From Stropharia rugosoannulata (lineage: Eukaryota; Basidiomycota; Agaricomycetes; Agaricales; Strophariaceae), in contig JANCIK010000013.1 of NCBI GenBank assembly GCA_028532985.1, positions 1,860,001 through 1,924,000 of the forward strand: a DNA stretch of 64,000 bases. Reading direction: 5' to 3'. Positions 31,569-44,381 of the stretch are shown here, one piece after another. The notes below the pieces were generated by a model that did no database searches, was not told where the DNA came from, and saw only the letters and a list, made by a program, of their open reading frames with translations. Position 1 is the stretch's first letter, and each line of letters starts with the position of its first letter. The position numbers and the translations under genes are program-made.

Positions 31569-34500
31569 TTATCGCATTCCAGCTAGTTCATATAACTTTT
31601 CTTTGTCCCCGCTCTCATTTACCATTGAGCGTAGGATGCCGTTTTCGTCCTGCAGCAATTCTGACGGCTTTCCAAACTCCGCCTGAGGAAGCATATCGGT
31701 CAGTATTTATGGAGCAATATGCCAATAATATTTATAGCTTACGATGCGACCGTTATCCAATACCATCTGTTTTTCCAGGTGAGTCAGAAAGAATAGAACG
31801 AAATGGTAGCTGACTTACTATTTTATCAGAATCCATGATTGTCTGGAGACGATGTGCCACCGTAATGACAGTGACATCTTTTGACAGTTGAGTGCGGAGT
31901 GTGTGTTGAATAACTGCATCCGTTTTATAATCTGGTCAAATATAATCAGAATGTCATATGTGCCTAGAGATATGGAAGATCTCACCGATAGCAGATGTGG
32001 CTAATAGAAAGTAATGAGACATAGCCAACGCTCCATTGCCAAAAATGCTCACCTTCATCCAACATTAGCATTTTACTGCCTCGGATCATTGCACGGGCAA
32101 GTGCAATAATTTGACGCTGTCCAACCGACAGGTTACCTCCTCCACTAGCGATCTTGGTGTCCAATGACAGGCTAGCCTCGCCAGCGTCTTCCTGCAGACC
32201 AAATAATCCGGCGGCATCCAATGCATCGTTCAAAACAGCATCATCGTTCTGATCGAAGGGATCCAGATTTTCGCGAAGAGTTCCTGAAACGGGATGTCAA
32301 AACTAGAAGCAGTAAAATATACGACAATTCCATACCACTCAATAACTCAGGCTAGTAGTAAAGTAATGAAGTGTTAGACGCCAGATAATATAAATGAGTT
32401 ACTTAGGCTTACTGTCTGGGGTATAATCGTGATACTTGTCCTCAATGCATCGAGATTAATGGCGCTTGTGGGGATGCCGTCGAAGTACACCTCTCCTTCG
32501 GTTACAATGCATCTTAGCAGGGCGAGCGTGAGTGAACTCTGATGGGGAATTAATAAAAAGTTATATAGCGAGAGAATTGTACAACCTTTCCACTTCCTGT
32601 CCGGCCAACTACATCGGACCTGGTTAAGTACGGGCAACAAAATTGAAAGAGATGACACTCACCTACGCCGACACGCTCGCCAGAGTTGATATGGAAAGAC
32701 AAATTATGCAAGACCTCAGGACCAGTCTGTTATTGCATAAGCAGAATTAGCACTCGCATCCGCACATTCGCTCTATACAGAAACTTACTTTTGAATAACG
32801 CGCACGAAGATTTTCCACACGGAGGTCACCACTTTTTGGCCAATATGCAGGTGGAACTCCTTCCCCAGTCGGAGTGGGCTCATGTTCAATATCAATATAG
32901 CCTTGAATACGTTCCAAGCTGTTGTAAATGTTAGTAAAAGTTCAACACAGGGTGAGGAGAATGAAGACGTACCTGTTCGCTTCAACCTCAAAGTCATTAT
33001 AGATTCGCACAAAGTAGAGAATAAGAGTGGTGAAGTCCAACGCCATGTTAAGAGAGAACCCGGTGTTAGATGTACCCACATGCGGACCATATATCAAATA
33101 TGTAGCAAGTCCGGCGGTAAAGCCTGCGCCGAGGATATCCATGCGGACACCTATCCAGCGGTTGAGATTGTACGACATACGTGCAACGCGAGTGTAATGA
33201 TTGATGCGGGTGATTGATTCCTGTTTGAATCTGTCCTGAGCACCATAAGCTCGAATAGAGGCTGCAATGCTTATTGTAAGTAATTGTAATCATCATCTAG
33301 TACAGTATAAGACGTACTGAGTCCATGAATAGCAGCACTGAAATGAGAAAGTAGCGGGGATCGAGCATTGCTATACAGGTCTGAGTATAGTTTCAGTGAA
33401 TAAAACATCAGAGGGCATACCTGGTTTCGCGCTTGACAGATAATTGGGCTTTGAGATACATGTTACCCAGCCAAAGTCCCACGAATGCAACAGTTAAACC
33501 AGGCCAAAGGAAAATTGGCGTGAACAGCACAATAGCACCTAGCTTGGCGAAGATGCCGGAAAGACAGTCGGTGACCCATAGAAGATTTCGAGGAAGTGCG
33601 TCATCGACCGAGCGAATATCCTGAGTGCACCTAGCGATAATTCTCCCTACTGGAGTTTCATCGAGCCACCTAGGTAATGTTAATTAGTATGGGAGTTATA
33701 ATCTCAGTTGTTACCGACAAACCTTAGAGTGCTCCCGAGGACCGAATCGATTAACCTGGCATTTATGACGCGAGAAGATCTCACGGACCCATGCATTGAG
33801 ACCATAAAGGACAACGAGAAGAAGAAGCAGAAAATGATGGTGATCAGGGAGTACCCTCCAAGGTAACTAAACAAGATGACGGTTAACGATGATGTTACAG
33901 TAAACAATTAAGACAACTCACTAGAATGCGTTAACTTCAGAGGAGGGGTGCGTCTCATATTGTGATCCCCAGTATCCGATATACCAAATGTTGAAGTTGA
34001 ACGTCCACTCGTTGCCCAAGAGACCAATCATGACAAGAGTGAAGAACCAGAACGGATGTTCTCCCCCCAAGCTCTGTAAGAGAAGCCTGAATGATTTCCA
34101 TGTAACATGCCCCTCGACAATTTCTTCTGCCATAGTGAGCTTTCCGTCCCCAACTGGCTTCTTCACCACAGCCGAATCAATAACTTCTGCGCCCAACTCG
34201 GTCGCTGCCTGATCGCTTTTCACTTCGGCTGCAAGTTTGGCGTCGCTGCTCAGTGCAACTGCCAACTGATTGCCATTGACTTGTGTTTTTATTTTTCCGT
34301 TGGTACTGATGGAGACTATGAAGTCCGCTACGGGGCTCACGAGGGTGACGTTATGCGTCTAGTTGTAAATCCTCAGAGCTGGTGAATAATCTCTAGTCGG
34401 AGAAACAGGCGTACCACAATCAAGATCGTCCGATTCTTCACCAGGTCACCTCGGAAGCAGTTATCAACAATCCAGGCGGACCTAAACACCAGATATCAAG

Positions 34501-37500
34501 TATAAACAACATATAAGGACATAGAGAGCAGGGCTGGCGTACGTATGCACATCGAGGGCCGCAAGAACGTCATCCAGGAGGATAATTTCTGCGGGAGAAT
34601 AAATAGCCCTCGCAAGTGTAATGCGGGCCTAGATATCAGACATAAGCTATCGTAATGAATTGATATGGTAAGATGAATTGCAAACCTTTTGTCCTCCACT
34701 TGAATCATAAAAAGTGGGTGAGATACAGAGTAAATAGCAAAAAGAATAAAGCAAACCTCAGCGTAAGTCCTCTCTCTCCCACCTCAGTAGCGTCGCCGGC
34801 ATCGAACATCTCAAGGTCTTGTTGTAAACCGCATTGGTTGATGACTAAAACCCGCGATTAAAATAGTGGTATCAGTCGGGAAAATATCACCATACCAGCT
34901 TGATAACGCTCTTCGTCATACTCCGAACCAAACAGGATATTGTTCTTGATCGTGTCGTTCTGCACCCAGGATTCTTGTGCAGCATATGCAATTCCGCCCT
35001 CTCGGGGTAGATTGAACCACGCATCAGGAGCGGAACGGATGAAGTGCATCTCCCCTGTAAAATTTATTTGTGAATAACGGGCAATCGGAGTTTTTCGTTT
35101 TGCTTGACCACGCACCAAGTAGTGCCATTAAAATGGAGGTCTTTCCGGATCCCCTAAAGACCCCTCGTACTATTAGAATCTTGCGCATATAACATCCCTA
35201 GGACCGATGGCTTACGTTGGGCCGATAATCATATTGATGGCATTACGCTTGAATAGAAGTTCGCCCTCGACGCGAAGCCTGAAGACCCTACTAGACGGTG
35301 TAGCAAATCCACTGGTTTCTTCTTCATCGAGAGACCAGGAAAAGGACGCGTTTCTGAATCCGATCTCTTTGCTTGTCTCGGCGTACGGGGCAGGAATTGA
35401 GACGGTCGCGTCGGACTCGGATAGGTAAGCGTCAAGCAGTTCGCTCTGCTGAAGGAAGTCGTTTAGTCGGTCAAGTGATACCTTTCCTGTTGGTCGTTCA
35501 CTTAATATATGCGGCATAACAGGGTGGTCAAGAACGAAATACCTTGTAAAATGGTGACCGTCTGTTGCATAAGGCGGAATAGCTGCTGCCTCAATGTGGA
35601 GAATACGGCCATACTTGAGAACACGACCGAAGCTATAGAAACGTCCTATTAGTCTCATGGCAGCTGCCAGGGGAAGTCGATGAGCGAACTAACGAGTCAA
35701 GTCCTGTTTCATGATAACAGTGTAAATACCGTATGTCGCAATGATGGTGATTGTTGGGAAGATGAAGCTAGAGAGGTCCGGATTAGGTCATGTATGCAGC
35801 AAGGACGCGGGGATCGAACCCAATCATAGCGGACAAGCAGTTCAATTTCTTTATCTTCCAGATGAGCTTCAACTCGTCCTCACGTTTCGCTTTCAATCTA
35901 TCCGCCATCCGCTTCTCCCAGCCAAAGAGCTTCACCATCCGGATAATGTTCATAGTCTCGGAGACAGCTTGGATTCTGGCATCGGTCTGGTGAGAGATTC
36001 AGAAGTCGTAGTAAGCAAAGAGCTAACAAATTTGGACAAGAACACTTACGGCTTTCATCCGTTCGCTCTGCGCCTGTTGGATTATCTTGGCGACATAGCC
36101 GGGGACGGGCAGAAGAGCCACCATAATGCCAAAGCCAACGAAAGTACTGAGTAATTGGTTAGTCATATATTCGAGCCAGATGTTTAAGTATATGGACGAA
36201 CCTCCATCCCAACAAGCGATACAAGAACAAAAGACACAAAGAAATGTTCAGAGGTACACCAAGAACTTGACACGTAATTATCAGTATTTCAAGAGGGTGG
36301 CTTACGATAGCATAACTAACTTAAGAAACCGAAATCCCTTGCGCTTGTGATGTTGTTCAAATCAGAGGTGACCAAGTTGTTGATCCTTCCTACTAGGTTT
36401 CCACCTGCTTTCTGCGGTGCCTCTTTCTCTTTTTGGGCTTCTATAGCCTTCTGCTTCTTCGTGGACCCCTTCAATGTCGACGTTGACGTAGAGGTCGATG
36501 GCTCTCGTGCAGCGACAGTGGAGCTCTCGGAAACCGATGAAGGCTCACGAGTAGTCGACTCTGCAAGCGAGCTGACTTCAGAGTCCGTTGCGGAGGTCCC
36601 GTGGGCCTGCGAGTCGGGAGTTTCGGATCTCGAGGGAGTCCTAGTAGGGGGGCGGGATTCCACCTTCGCGGATGTTTCTGCCTTGAAGCGGATACGCAAG
36701 CTATGCTCAAATACGAGTTGCGTCACGATGACTTCCGTGATAACCAGGACACGTGTAGCAATAAAGATGTAGAGCTGGTAGCATACGGACTGAATCATGG
36801 GACCGAAGAAAAGCCATATAATCCACAACCACGGTTTGTATGGCTGTCCTTCACCACCAGTTTCAAGGTACCTGGCGGAGTGATAAATATCATTCTATGT
36901 TTAGTCTGACATGACTACTTACTTAAGTATCTTATAGATGCCTATAGGAGAAACGAAGCCTCCTAAAGAGTAGACAATAATAGCTATACTCAGGTAAGTA
37001 TAATCCTTCCCTGAGCAAGAACGTCAGTTGATAAGAGCATATTAGTTTGAAAATAGTAGTTACAGTAGACGCGCATCAACCTGAAAAAGAGGTGTCGTCG
37101 CGGTGCACCAGCAAAGGCATCCAAATGCTGTTCAAAGATTAGAACAAGCGCTAATAATAGTCTATTACCACTCACAGGGAATGACCGCACTGTCTGGTAC
37201 TTCGCCTCATCGTAATCCGCCAATGGGGGCAGTTGGTCATGCCTCAAATGCGGGACCTTGTAACCAAGGAAAATAACCTCGTCGAGGAAGGTGTAGGTCA
37301 GGAAGGAGATGATTGAACTAGTTTGCTCTGGATTAGGGCTGGCCATAGGATTCTGTTAATACTCCTTAGCGATTTGGATAATGAAGGCAAACAATGAATC
37401 GACCTTGGGGTCCACCGGGACATAGCGCCGAGGAATGAACAGGGGGATTCCTACAGCAAGGACTGAAAGGATTGAAATCTTTACCCATAGCGTGCGGCCC

Positions 37501-38176
37501 TCCGCAAGATCAAGCGGATGTTCGTCATAGGTTGCTAGAGGCCATACGTCGCGATACAGGTAAACCGTAACGGCCGACAGCAACACCACAACATTGAGAC
37601 GGGCAGCCGAGACGGTCCAGCTCGTCGACACAAGAGCTATAAGGCCTGCCAACGTAGAGTACAGCTACATCGTTGTTAGCTATTTTCTCACAAAATGAAG
37701 CAAACGCTTACGAATGTTCCTGTCCAGAAAAGCTCGGGACATTTCGAAAAAGACAGAGTATCACAGGCGGTATTAACTGTTCTCCAGGACAGAATGACAA
37801 GGATGGCACTCCCAATAAGACGAACTATCATGTAGATGAAGATGGAGGTGCCGCCCAAGATTTTTACATGTTGCTTGAAATTTTGCAGAAATCCAGAGGG
37901 ACGAGAGTCTGAACCGACTTGCGTTTCCTGGTGGGAATGCCTAAGCACAGCACGTAGATTTGCAAACAGAAAGTGTAGTATCTGCCAGGTCAGCGACACA
38001 GCAGCTATTGAGAAGGGGATTGCTCTGAAGTCTTTCAGGAAACTTTGGATACAACATACTGTGAGGGATGAAATGGCAAAAGTGTGCATACAGACTCACA
38101 GTCTTCTCCAAGTATCATCATCTATGCCTATTCCATACGTTCCACCTTCCTGGACGTTAAACAGAACACCTTCCAT
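31569..38176 (-). CDS. Full-length ABCC (MRP/Yor1/Ycf1-type) ABC transporter
   Basis: ATP-driven exporter with layout TMD0-TMD1-NBD1-TMD2-NBD2. The start at 38176 ([20 protein letters not shown]) leads into about five TMD0 helices. TMD1 includes [20 protein letters not shown], a charged Ser/Thr-rich cytosolic insert (about 36430-36690) and [23 protein letters not shown]1 has Walker A ([19 protein letters not shown]), a Q-loop region ([13 protein letters not shown]), the signature [15 protein letters not shown] and Walker [17 protein letters not shown]2 includes [20 protein letters not shown]2 has [47 protein letters not shown] and an H-loop (VITVAHRL). The end is YELAGMR-stop. The gene has more than 20 exons, two of them microexons (34686-34698 and 31986-32000). 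NBD1 has Asp (LLDD) in place of the catalytic Glu, as is usual in ABCC. The substrate is unknown. Confidence 0.92.
31986..32000 (-). other. 15-nt microexon encoding the NBD2 D-loop (ATSAI)
   Basis: Flanked by TTAG acceptor and GTGAG donor sequences on the minus strand. Joining GAA-G to CC-ACA-TCT-GCT-ATC-G and then AT-TAT restores EATSAIDYKTD in frame, exactly the conserved sequence after Walker B. Confidence 0.85.
34686..34698 (-). other. 13-nt microexon encoding part of the NBD1 signature (SGGQK)
   Basis: Minus-strand TGGAGGACAAAAG lies between a CAAG acceptor and a GTTTGC donor. Including it turns the neighbouring exons into [16 protein letters not shown], the ABC signature; skipping it destroys both frame and motif. 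Confidence 0.85.
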
Positions 38177-40070
38177 CTTCCCCAGGTCGCCAGATACGTG
38201 TAACACACCTAAGTCGGTCCAAAGATCGGTTTAAGTGGACGCGTATGACAGTGGTCGAGTCAGAACCTTCGCAGCTGCGTAGTATTCCCGCGCTGTTTCT
38301 ATGTATTGATCAAGATGACCACATGAGAAGGCCAACTAAATATGCAGCACATCAATATTCAATCATAAATTCGAACCCCAAGCGCCTTCACGAGATCTCA
38401 CTAACCGAAGTTCTTCAGTTCGGCTTCGGAACAGCAGAAGACCTCAGACACCCCAAGTACTTAATTGAAATAGTATAATCATTTGGATGTTTGATGAAGT
38501 ACTTGCTCGTCGCTTGTCTTGACGTTATTACTTTGCAAAACACATACCGGCTTTAGGAGTCCTTGAAGCCCATTTCGAAGGTTGGGAAATTATGTTTAAT
38601 CATATGTATTTGAGAATGATATGTTATGGCTTGGTACTGCTACTAGTACGTGGGGTACGCAGGAGAAAGCCAGGAACAAGCCGGGATGGAAGTTCGAGGA
38701 CATTCATTCGTGACGGCCGCAGAAAAGTGGAGCTTAAAACGGCATCACGGCGTCACACAATCGGTCGTTCGAAGTTGGTCGTCCGCGTGCGGCGGCTTTG
38801 CGTTCCAATCTACTAGTACTAAACTTGATGTACTTACAAGTTGCTATTACAATAGGTAGCATAATTTAAGCATACTGTTTACAACACGTTGCCCGGATAT
38901 ATCTACAGTATTTTTTAATAATATACACTTGATGTACACCAAGTCAAGAAGGCTCAATGGCACTACTTACTACATTAGCAGTAGTACTGCGCCAAACTTT
39001 GGCCAAACTTGCGATGCTTTGTCTCGCGCAAAAGAATCTCTATCCTCTGTTAAGCTGTAGTCTATTTGTACTCTACTTCTGCAAGTAAGTCGTATTCTGG
39101 CAAACAAATGCAGCGCAATACATACCTTACACCAACCCTACACTTGATCCTTATTAATTCCAAGGGTGTTTGAGGTCCTGCAGCGTGACGGACATAGCGG
39201 CATTGCCGGCAACCTTTGCCGGCGCCTATTGTTGCGGCATTCGATTTCCATAAAGAGAGCCCGTGCAAATCCCATGGGCACCGGAGATGCTTACCTTGAT
39301 ATCTCTCAACAGCCTTGTGCTACTTGTGATCTGTAAAAATAGGACTAGACTGCCGACGATAAGCAAATTAAACACTATGAAATACCAACATATCTGCTCA
39401 TACTCCAGACATCCGCCAGGGTTCGAAGGCGCATCCTGAAGTCATTGACAATTGAAATTACCAGAAGCAACTGAGTAGCCAGCCGCTGGTATAAATTTGT
39501 AGAAGAGAGAAAGAGCACTTTATCACACACCCCTGTTAGTCGAAGTCTGTCTAATAATGTATGCTCCCGAGTCACGAAACTGTATTAATGCCGCATGTAC
39601 ATGTCAATGTAGCTCCGTCGGGGCCTTACATTGGCGGTGGACTGTTGGTACAGGCTGGCTAGTATAAGCAGTCCGGTTTAGTTTCTTTTGGTCACCTATC
39701 ATCAATGTTAAACTAATCTGGAAACCACATTGACATCGACATGCTAACGTGGAAGTTGGTAAGGTGTGCCACAAAAATGAGTGCTGCCGTCAATGAGTAA
39801 ACTTGTAGTAACACCAAACATGTACTACATAGAGCTTGAACGTTTGCGCTTTGAGGTCTTGTTACGTGGAACAAGCTTTCACGTACTAGTCCTTGCATGG
39901 TATCGCATAAATTAAGGAGAAGACTATGTATATAAACACAGGCACTACGTAATATTATTGGAATTGACATCGTTCTTGTACCTATATAATGGGCTTCATT
40001 AATATCCGAGCCCTTTCCTTTTCACCTTCCTCCCACCACCATATGCGGGCTGCGAGCATTACCGAATAAT
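38177..40070. other. Intergenic, 1.9 kb
   Basis: Divergent region between the ABC transporter and WLDEH copy B. AT-rich, with only short open frames lacking domains. I found no terminal repeats or transposase fragments. Confidence 0.4.
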
Positions 40071-41278
40071 ATGCCTCATCGAAATCGAGGTACGAGAGTA
40101 TTTCTCAATCTTGAATATACCTATTGAACATCGGAACAATTGATTCCCAGATTGTCCGCCTGTGAGCTGGTCCACAAACACTACTCGTTTAATCGATTGG
40201 CTAGATGAGCACAAAGAGGAGAGGGAAGTTCTCTTTGGTAAGGGGGCAGTGAGAGGAAAGACTAAAGCTTGCGGCACTCTCACGATTTCCGGATGCGGAA
40301 CAAGGGCAGCAGTCGCGATACTGACCCACACTGAAGATCGCCATCTTCGCGAAGCCGTAAAAGCACAGCCTGACCACTACGGCAGGTCAGTCACAGATCA
40401 CATTAGAAAATCGCAAGTCGCTTCCCTTATGCAGGATTTGACAAAGTGCGTATTGACTGGAGAAAAAGGTTGAAGAAGAAATATCAAGTGTTCAACACAG
40501 AAATTGGAAGTGCAGCAGCGAGAACGGCTTACAAGGACATCACAGTTGGTGGCGCCCTCCACCAGAAAATAGGTCCGTAGGATTTGACCCTGTCGTTTCC
40601 ATCGCAACACATACAGAATTATTTGAAAGAACTTCTCATGGAAAAACAATTTCCTGAATGGAGCCGCCTTCATGTTTACTGGAGAACAATACCCTTCTTC
40701 AACCAATACTGGAGGCCAGCTTCGTCAGCTTCTAAATCTGCTAGCACAAAGTTTAGCGAAAAAGAGTTTCACGTAGGCTACTTGTCTTCATGGTGTTCAT
40801 CTTACCATAGTAGTGCTAACCCTGGATTCTATTTTTAGAAGGTTATGGCGGTCAATGATGAAAGTGAATCGTCCACTGAATCTGACTCCGAAAGTGACGA
40901 AGCGCCCATGGTAAAAGTATCGAAGGAAGCAGCAACCTCTAGGTGTGTATAAAGATAAGCCCACTCAGTTGCCACATGTTTCTAATCTGTCCGATTACTT
41001 GATTATACAGTACATCCACTGGCACCGTCAAAGAAAACAAGAAACATTTGAATAAACAACCTGGACCAAAGTCAAAGGAATCCTCAGTCCATCAGAGGCA
41101 TGAGCTGCGTATGGCAGAAATTCAGCTCAGGCGTCAGGAGTTGGAATTTCAGGAAAAGAAGATGACTGCCGAAATTGAAAAGGCTCGACTAGAAGCACAA
41201 AGTCGTCGTGAGAGAGAAAAACACGAAATTGTGTTGCAACTCATGGCTTTGGTCAATGCCTCCAAGGATAACTCCTAA
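40071..41278 (+). CDS. WLDEH-family protein, copy B (uncharacterised)
   Basis: Paralogue of the 19102-20345 protein. Exon 1 encodes MPHRNR, and the next begins DCPPVSWSTNTTRLIDWLDE and continues HKEEREVLFGKGA. A basic segment and a helical stretch follow (VAILTHTEDRHLREAV, YGRSVTDHIRKS). Then come LKKKYQVFNTEIGSAAART and the block FPEWSRLHVYWRTIPFFNQY, matching PHWRRLHGYWRSNAYYN of copy A. An acidic Ser-rich patch (DESESSTESDSESDEAP) and a C-terminal coiled coil follow (AEIQLRRQELEFQEKKMTAE, RLEAQSRREREKHEIVLQL). Frame continuity after DHIRKS needs a GC-AG intron at 40413-40468. Another intron, 40573-40629, removes an in-frame stop. It converges on LCB2 copy B, 275 bp apart. Function unknown. 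If the GC-AG intron is wrong the gene is frameshifted. Confidence 0.6.
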
Positions 41279-41553
41279 TTGAACTCAAGAAAGCATAATC
41301 TGTAAATCGATACCCCGTTGTAGGGTTGGTTTCCATGTTTATACCGACGAAGAGTCATCCCAGGCAAGCTGGTGATCTACTTATAATCAAAACTCGCTCG
41401 TAAATGGCCCACCATATAGCATTGTAATGTTAGTGTAGTGTAATGTAGTGAATAAATAAAAGCGTGATGCGAGATAGCTCCTTTCGAAGATATAATCACA
41501 CTAACCCCCGAGAAAAAGAAAGAAAAATCAAAATGAATGTGGGTCGTTGGTCG

Positions 41554-44381
41554 TTATGCACTGCCCAGCTCCTCCGCATGCCGAATACACTCCTCTGCGC
41601 CCCAGCTCTTTCCGCGTGAATAGGCGTATTTCATGCTCAGGACATCCCCAAGTTCATCACATGCCCGAATGACTTCATCAATATCCTGCTTCGTATGCGA
41701 CGCGCTCACGCAGAACCTGACGCGTCCAGTAAACAGAGTAGTCGCCGGGTACCCTACGACCACCACAGCAATGGGGACCGACCGCCTGCGCATCATTTGG
41801 TAGAACAGCTGCATCCTGCCAGGGGTGAACACCATCAGCGGGATAACGGGCGATGTCGGTTGTCCGTATGTTATGAACCCCATCTTGTTGAGCGCATTGT
41901 GCAGGTAGCGGGCGTTGAACGCCAGGCGGCGCAGGCGCTCTTTGCCTTCGAGCGCGGAGGCACGGGTATGGCAGCCGCGCAACCACCGTGGCATGGCTTT
42001 GACGTCGACAGTACCGATGTAGTACTGTGATTTGTTGACGGGCGCCTCTGCCGTGGACTCCTCGGGGAGGCTCTGTGCGTCCATGACGCTCACCATGCTT
42101 GCGATTATCTGCGTGATTACTGGAGGAGCCATAGCTTCGGCATACGGGCTGGAGTGCCCGTACGTGCGCAGCCTGTCGATGAGAGTCTTGCTGCCCGCAA
42201 TGTACCCTCCAGCAGCACCAAAGCTTTTCGTAAATGTGCCCATGAGGACATCGATGCTGCGGGGGTCAACGCCAAAGTAGTTGACAACGCCGCGTCCGTG
42301 CGGGCCGAGAGCGCCAATGGAATGTGCTTCGTCCACGAAGAGGTAGAACTGAAAGGGCCGTGTTAATACTGCGCCATAAATTAAAAACAGATAGGCCTAC
42401 CTTGTACCGCTTCTTCAACTCGAGCAAAGCTGGTATATTGGCCATCGTTCCCTCCATGCTGTACAGCCCTTCCACGATGACTAGAATCTTTGCCCACGGT
42501 CGGTGCGTCTTCGGCTGCCCTTGGCTCAGCGCCACGCGCAAGACTTTCCGCAGATCATCCATATTGTTATGCTTGAACAAGCGCACAGTGGCGCCGCTGA
42601 TGCGCACGCCGAAGCGGATGGACGCGTGATTCAGCTCGTCTGAGATGACCAGACAGTTCTTGTCCACAAGCGCCGGTATGTAGGTCGAATTGGTTGCGAA
42701 CCCCATGGAGCTAATAAGCGCATCATCCATACCCACGAATTTGGCTACGAGCGCTTCAGCGGTCGGCAGCAGATCGCTCGACCCCCCCTCGAGTCGCGCC
42801 CCGAGCGCCCCTACGCCGTATCGCCTGATACACTCCTCCACTGCGTCTGCGCAGGGCCCTTCACTTTGTGCAAATCCAAGGTAGTTGTAAGAAGACAGAT
42901 TGAGCGCCCGGGTTCTTGTCCCCGTCAAGTGCTGAGTGTGAATGTAGTCCGTGGAGACCCGATCAAGCAGCATGATTGTTCTCCCAGCGACACCGGTAAC
43001 AGGTTGCGAAAAACAGTCATCTATGCGCCTCTTGAAGTGACGGGTGTAGAACGAATCGAAGTCAGAGTTGAGCGGTGCATACCCCTTGAAACAGGAATGC
43101 GTCAGTATTCTGGGTGGTCATGGGCGGGTAAGGAAGCATAGGAGACAGTAAGAAACGATATGGGGTTTTCGAGGAGCCCTCTCCACAGTGCGAATCATCT
43201 AAACAGGAAGCCATAGAAAATAGAACGGGATAATAAAAGCCTCGTATGAGGAAACACGATGACAAAAACAGCGTAGGAAGTAGCGCATAAATAGCTTTGG
43301 TAGTTAAAGCGACCAAGTCGAATACAGCAGAAATGACAGTACAACATCACCATCATCATCCACATAAAGTCGCATGTCAAAAATGGAGAATTGAAAAAGA
43401 AATAGACTTCAACGAAAATAACAAGCCTTGCACTGGGCACAGCACAGACTGAAATAAAGCGCAGCAGCTCATATAAGAATCGACGGGAAAGCAGAGTATA
43501 GCACGCGACCTCCGTACCGAGACCGTCTTTTACAAAAGCCGGTGGGCCATATGGGAATGGAAGTGCGGCTATGAGAAGGGAAGAGATGTCGATGAAGAGG
43601 GTGATAAAAATAGACCCGAATACCGGTAGCTAATGGAACCTGCTGCTCGTGAGCGCAGGTAGTAAGGGATGAAACGAATGGCTCTTTGGCATTGGAAGAC
43701 AGAAAAGGTCATAAAATGTATAAGAGTCGCCCAATTACAGCTTCCATGCTGTCAGGTTCAATAAAATAAAATGGCAGAAATTCTTCCCTACTACGCACTG
43801 GCGTCGGTCCACGTAGCGAGGTATAGATGAGAGAGAAAGGAATAGGGACAAACAGAGGAAGGCCGAAAAAGGTTAGAGGGAAGGGCACTCACATCATGCG
43901 GCACTAAATGTCTGTATTTCGACGGCGTCAACCATTGTCCTACGAATTCCCGAAGATGCGCAATGCATATTAAAATAATGTAGATGATAAATGTTGTAAC
44001 CGCGACGAAAACTGGCGCCCCGGCAATGTTTGAGTGGAGCGGCTCTCCTGGGTAGTGTATGCTCGTTGCCCGAAAAGCTGAGTTCGTGCACATACCGAAC
44101 TCAGTGAGTGGTGTGGAGGATGTACTCGTGCAGGAGAACACATTGTCGTCCGGGAGGTCTGATTCTGACTCTTCTGATGTAGCGGCGGTGCTAGATGAGG
44201 CGGGCGAAAGAGAAGGCGTGGATGTGATTGATGTCGAACTTGTCTTGTTGTTGCGGCCGGGAGCGTCGACGAGGCAAGCAGTGACAGGGAGAGTGAAGAC
44301 CGTGCTTTCAGACCGACTCTTTGTCTGTGTCTTCTGCTTGCTAATGGTCAAGGGCATCGAGCGCGGCGCACTGAATGTCAT
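41554..44381 (-). CDS. Serine palmitoyltransferase catalytic subunit (LCB2), copy B
   Basis: Second LCB2 paralogue in the window. Exon 1 (43893-44381; MTFSAPRSMPLTISKQKTQT) is Ser/Thr-rich with a membrane helix (VFVAVTTFIIYIILICIAH) and ends YRHLVPHD. An 808-nt intron (43085-43892) follows at the same place as in copy A, and exon 2 resumes GYAPLNSDFDSFYTRH. The core is intact: SSYNYLGFAQ, GARLEGGSSDLL, SDELNHASIRFGVRIS, VDEAHSIGALGPHGRGVVNY, the PLP lysine in GTFTKSFGAAGGYIAG, and GRVRFCVSASHTK. The end is IRHAEELGSA. It differs from copy A mainly in the N-terminal head and the variable loop after VSVMDAQ. By family it pairs with LCB1 in the ER. Whether the two copies have different substrates or expression cannot be told from sequence. 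Confidence 0.94.

Noticed and set aside
35800..35835. CGGGGATCGAACCC resembling a tRNA T-arm
   Set aside because: Lies inside an ABC transporter exon ([10 protein letters not shown] on the minus strand); no cloverleaf.
19102..44381. LCB2 plus WLDEH gene as a duplicated cassette
   Set aside because: Relative orientation differs (divergent in one, convergent in the other) while order is unchanged, so a simple segmental duplication or inversion does not explain both pairs.
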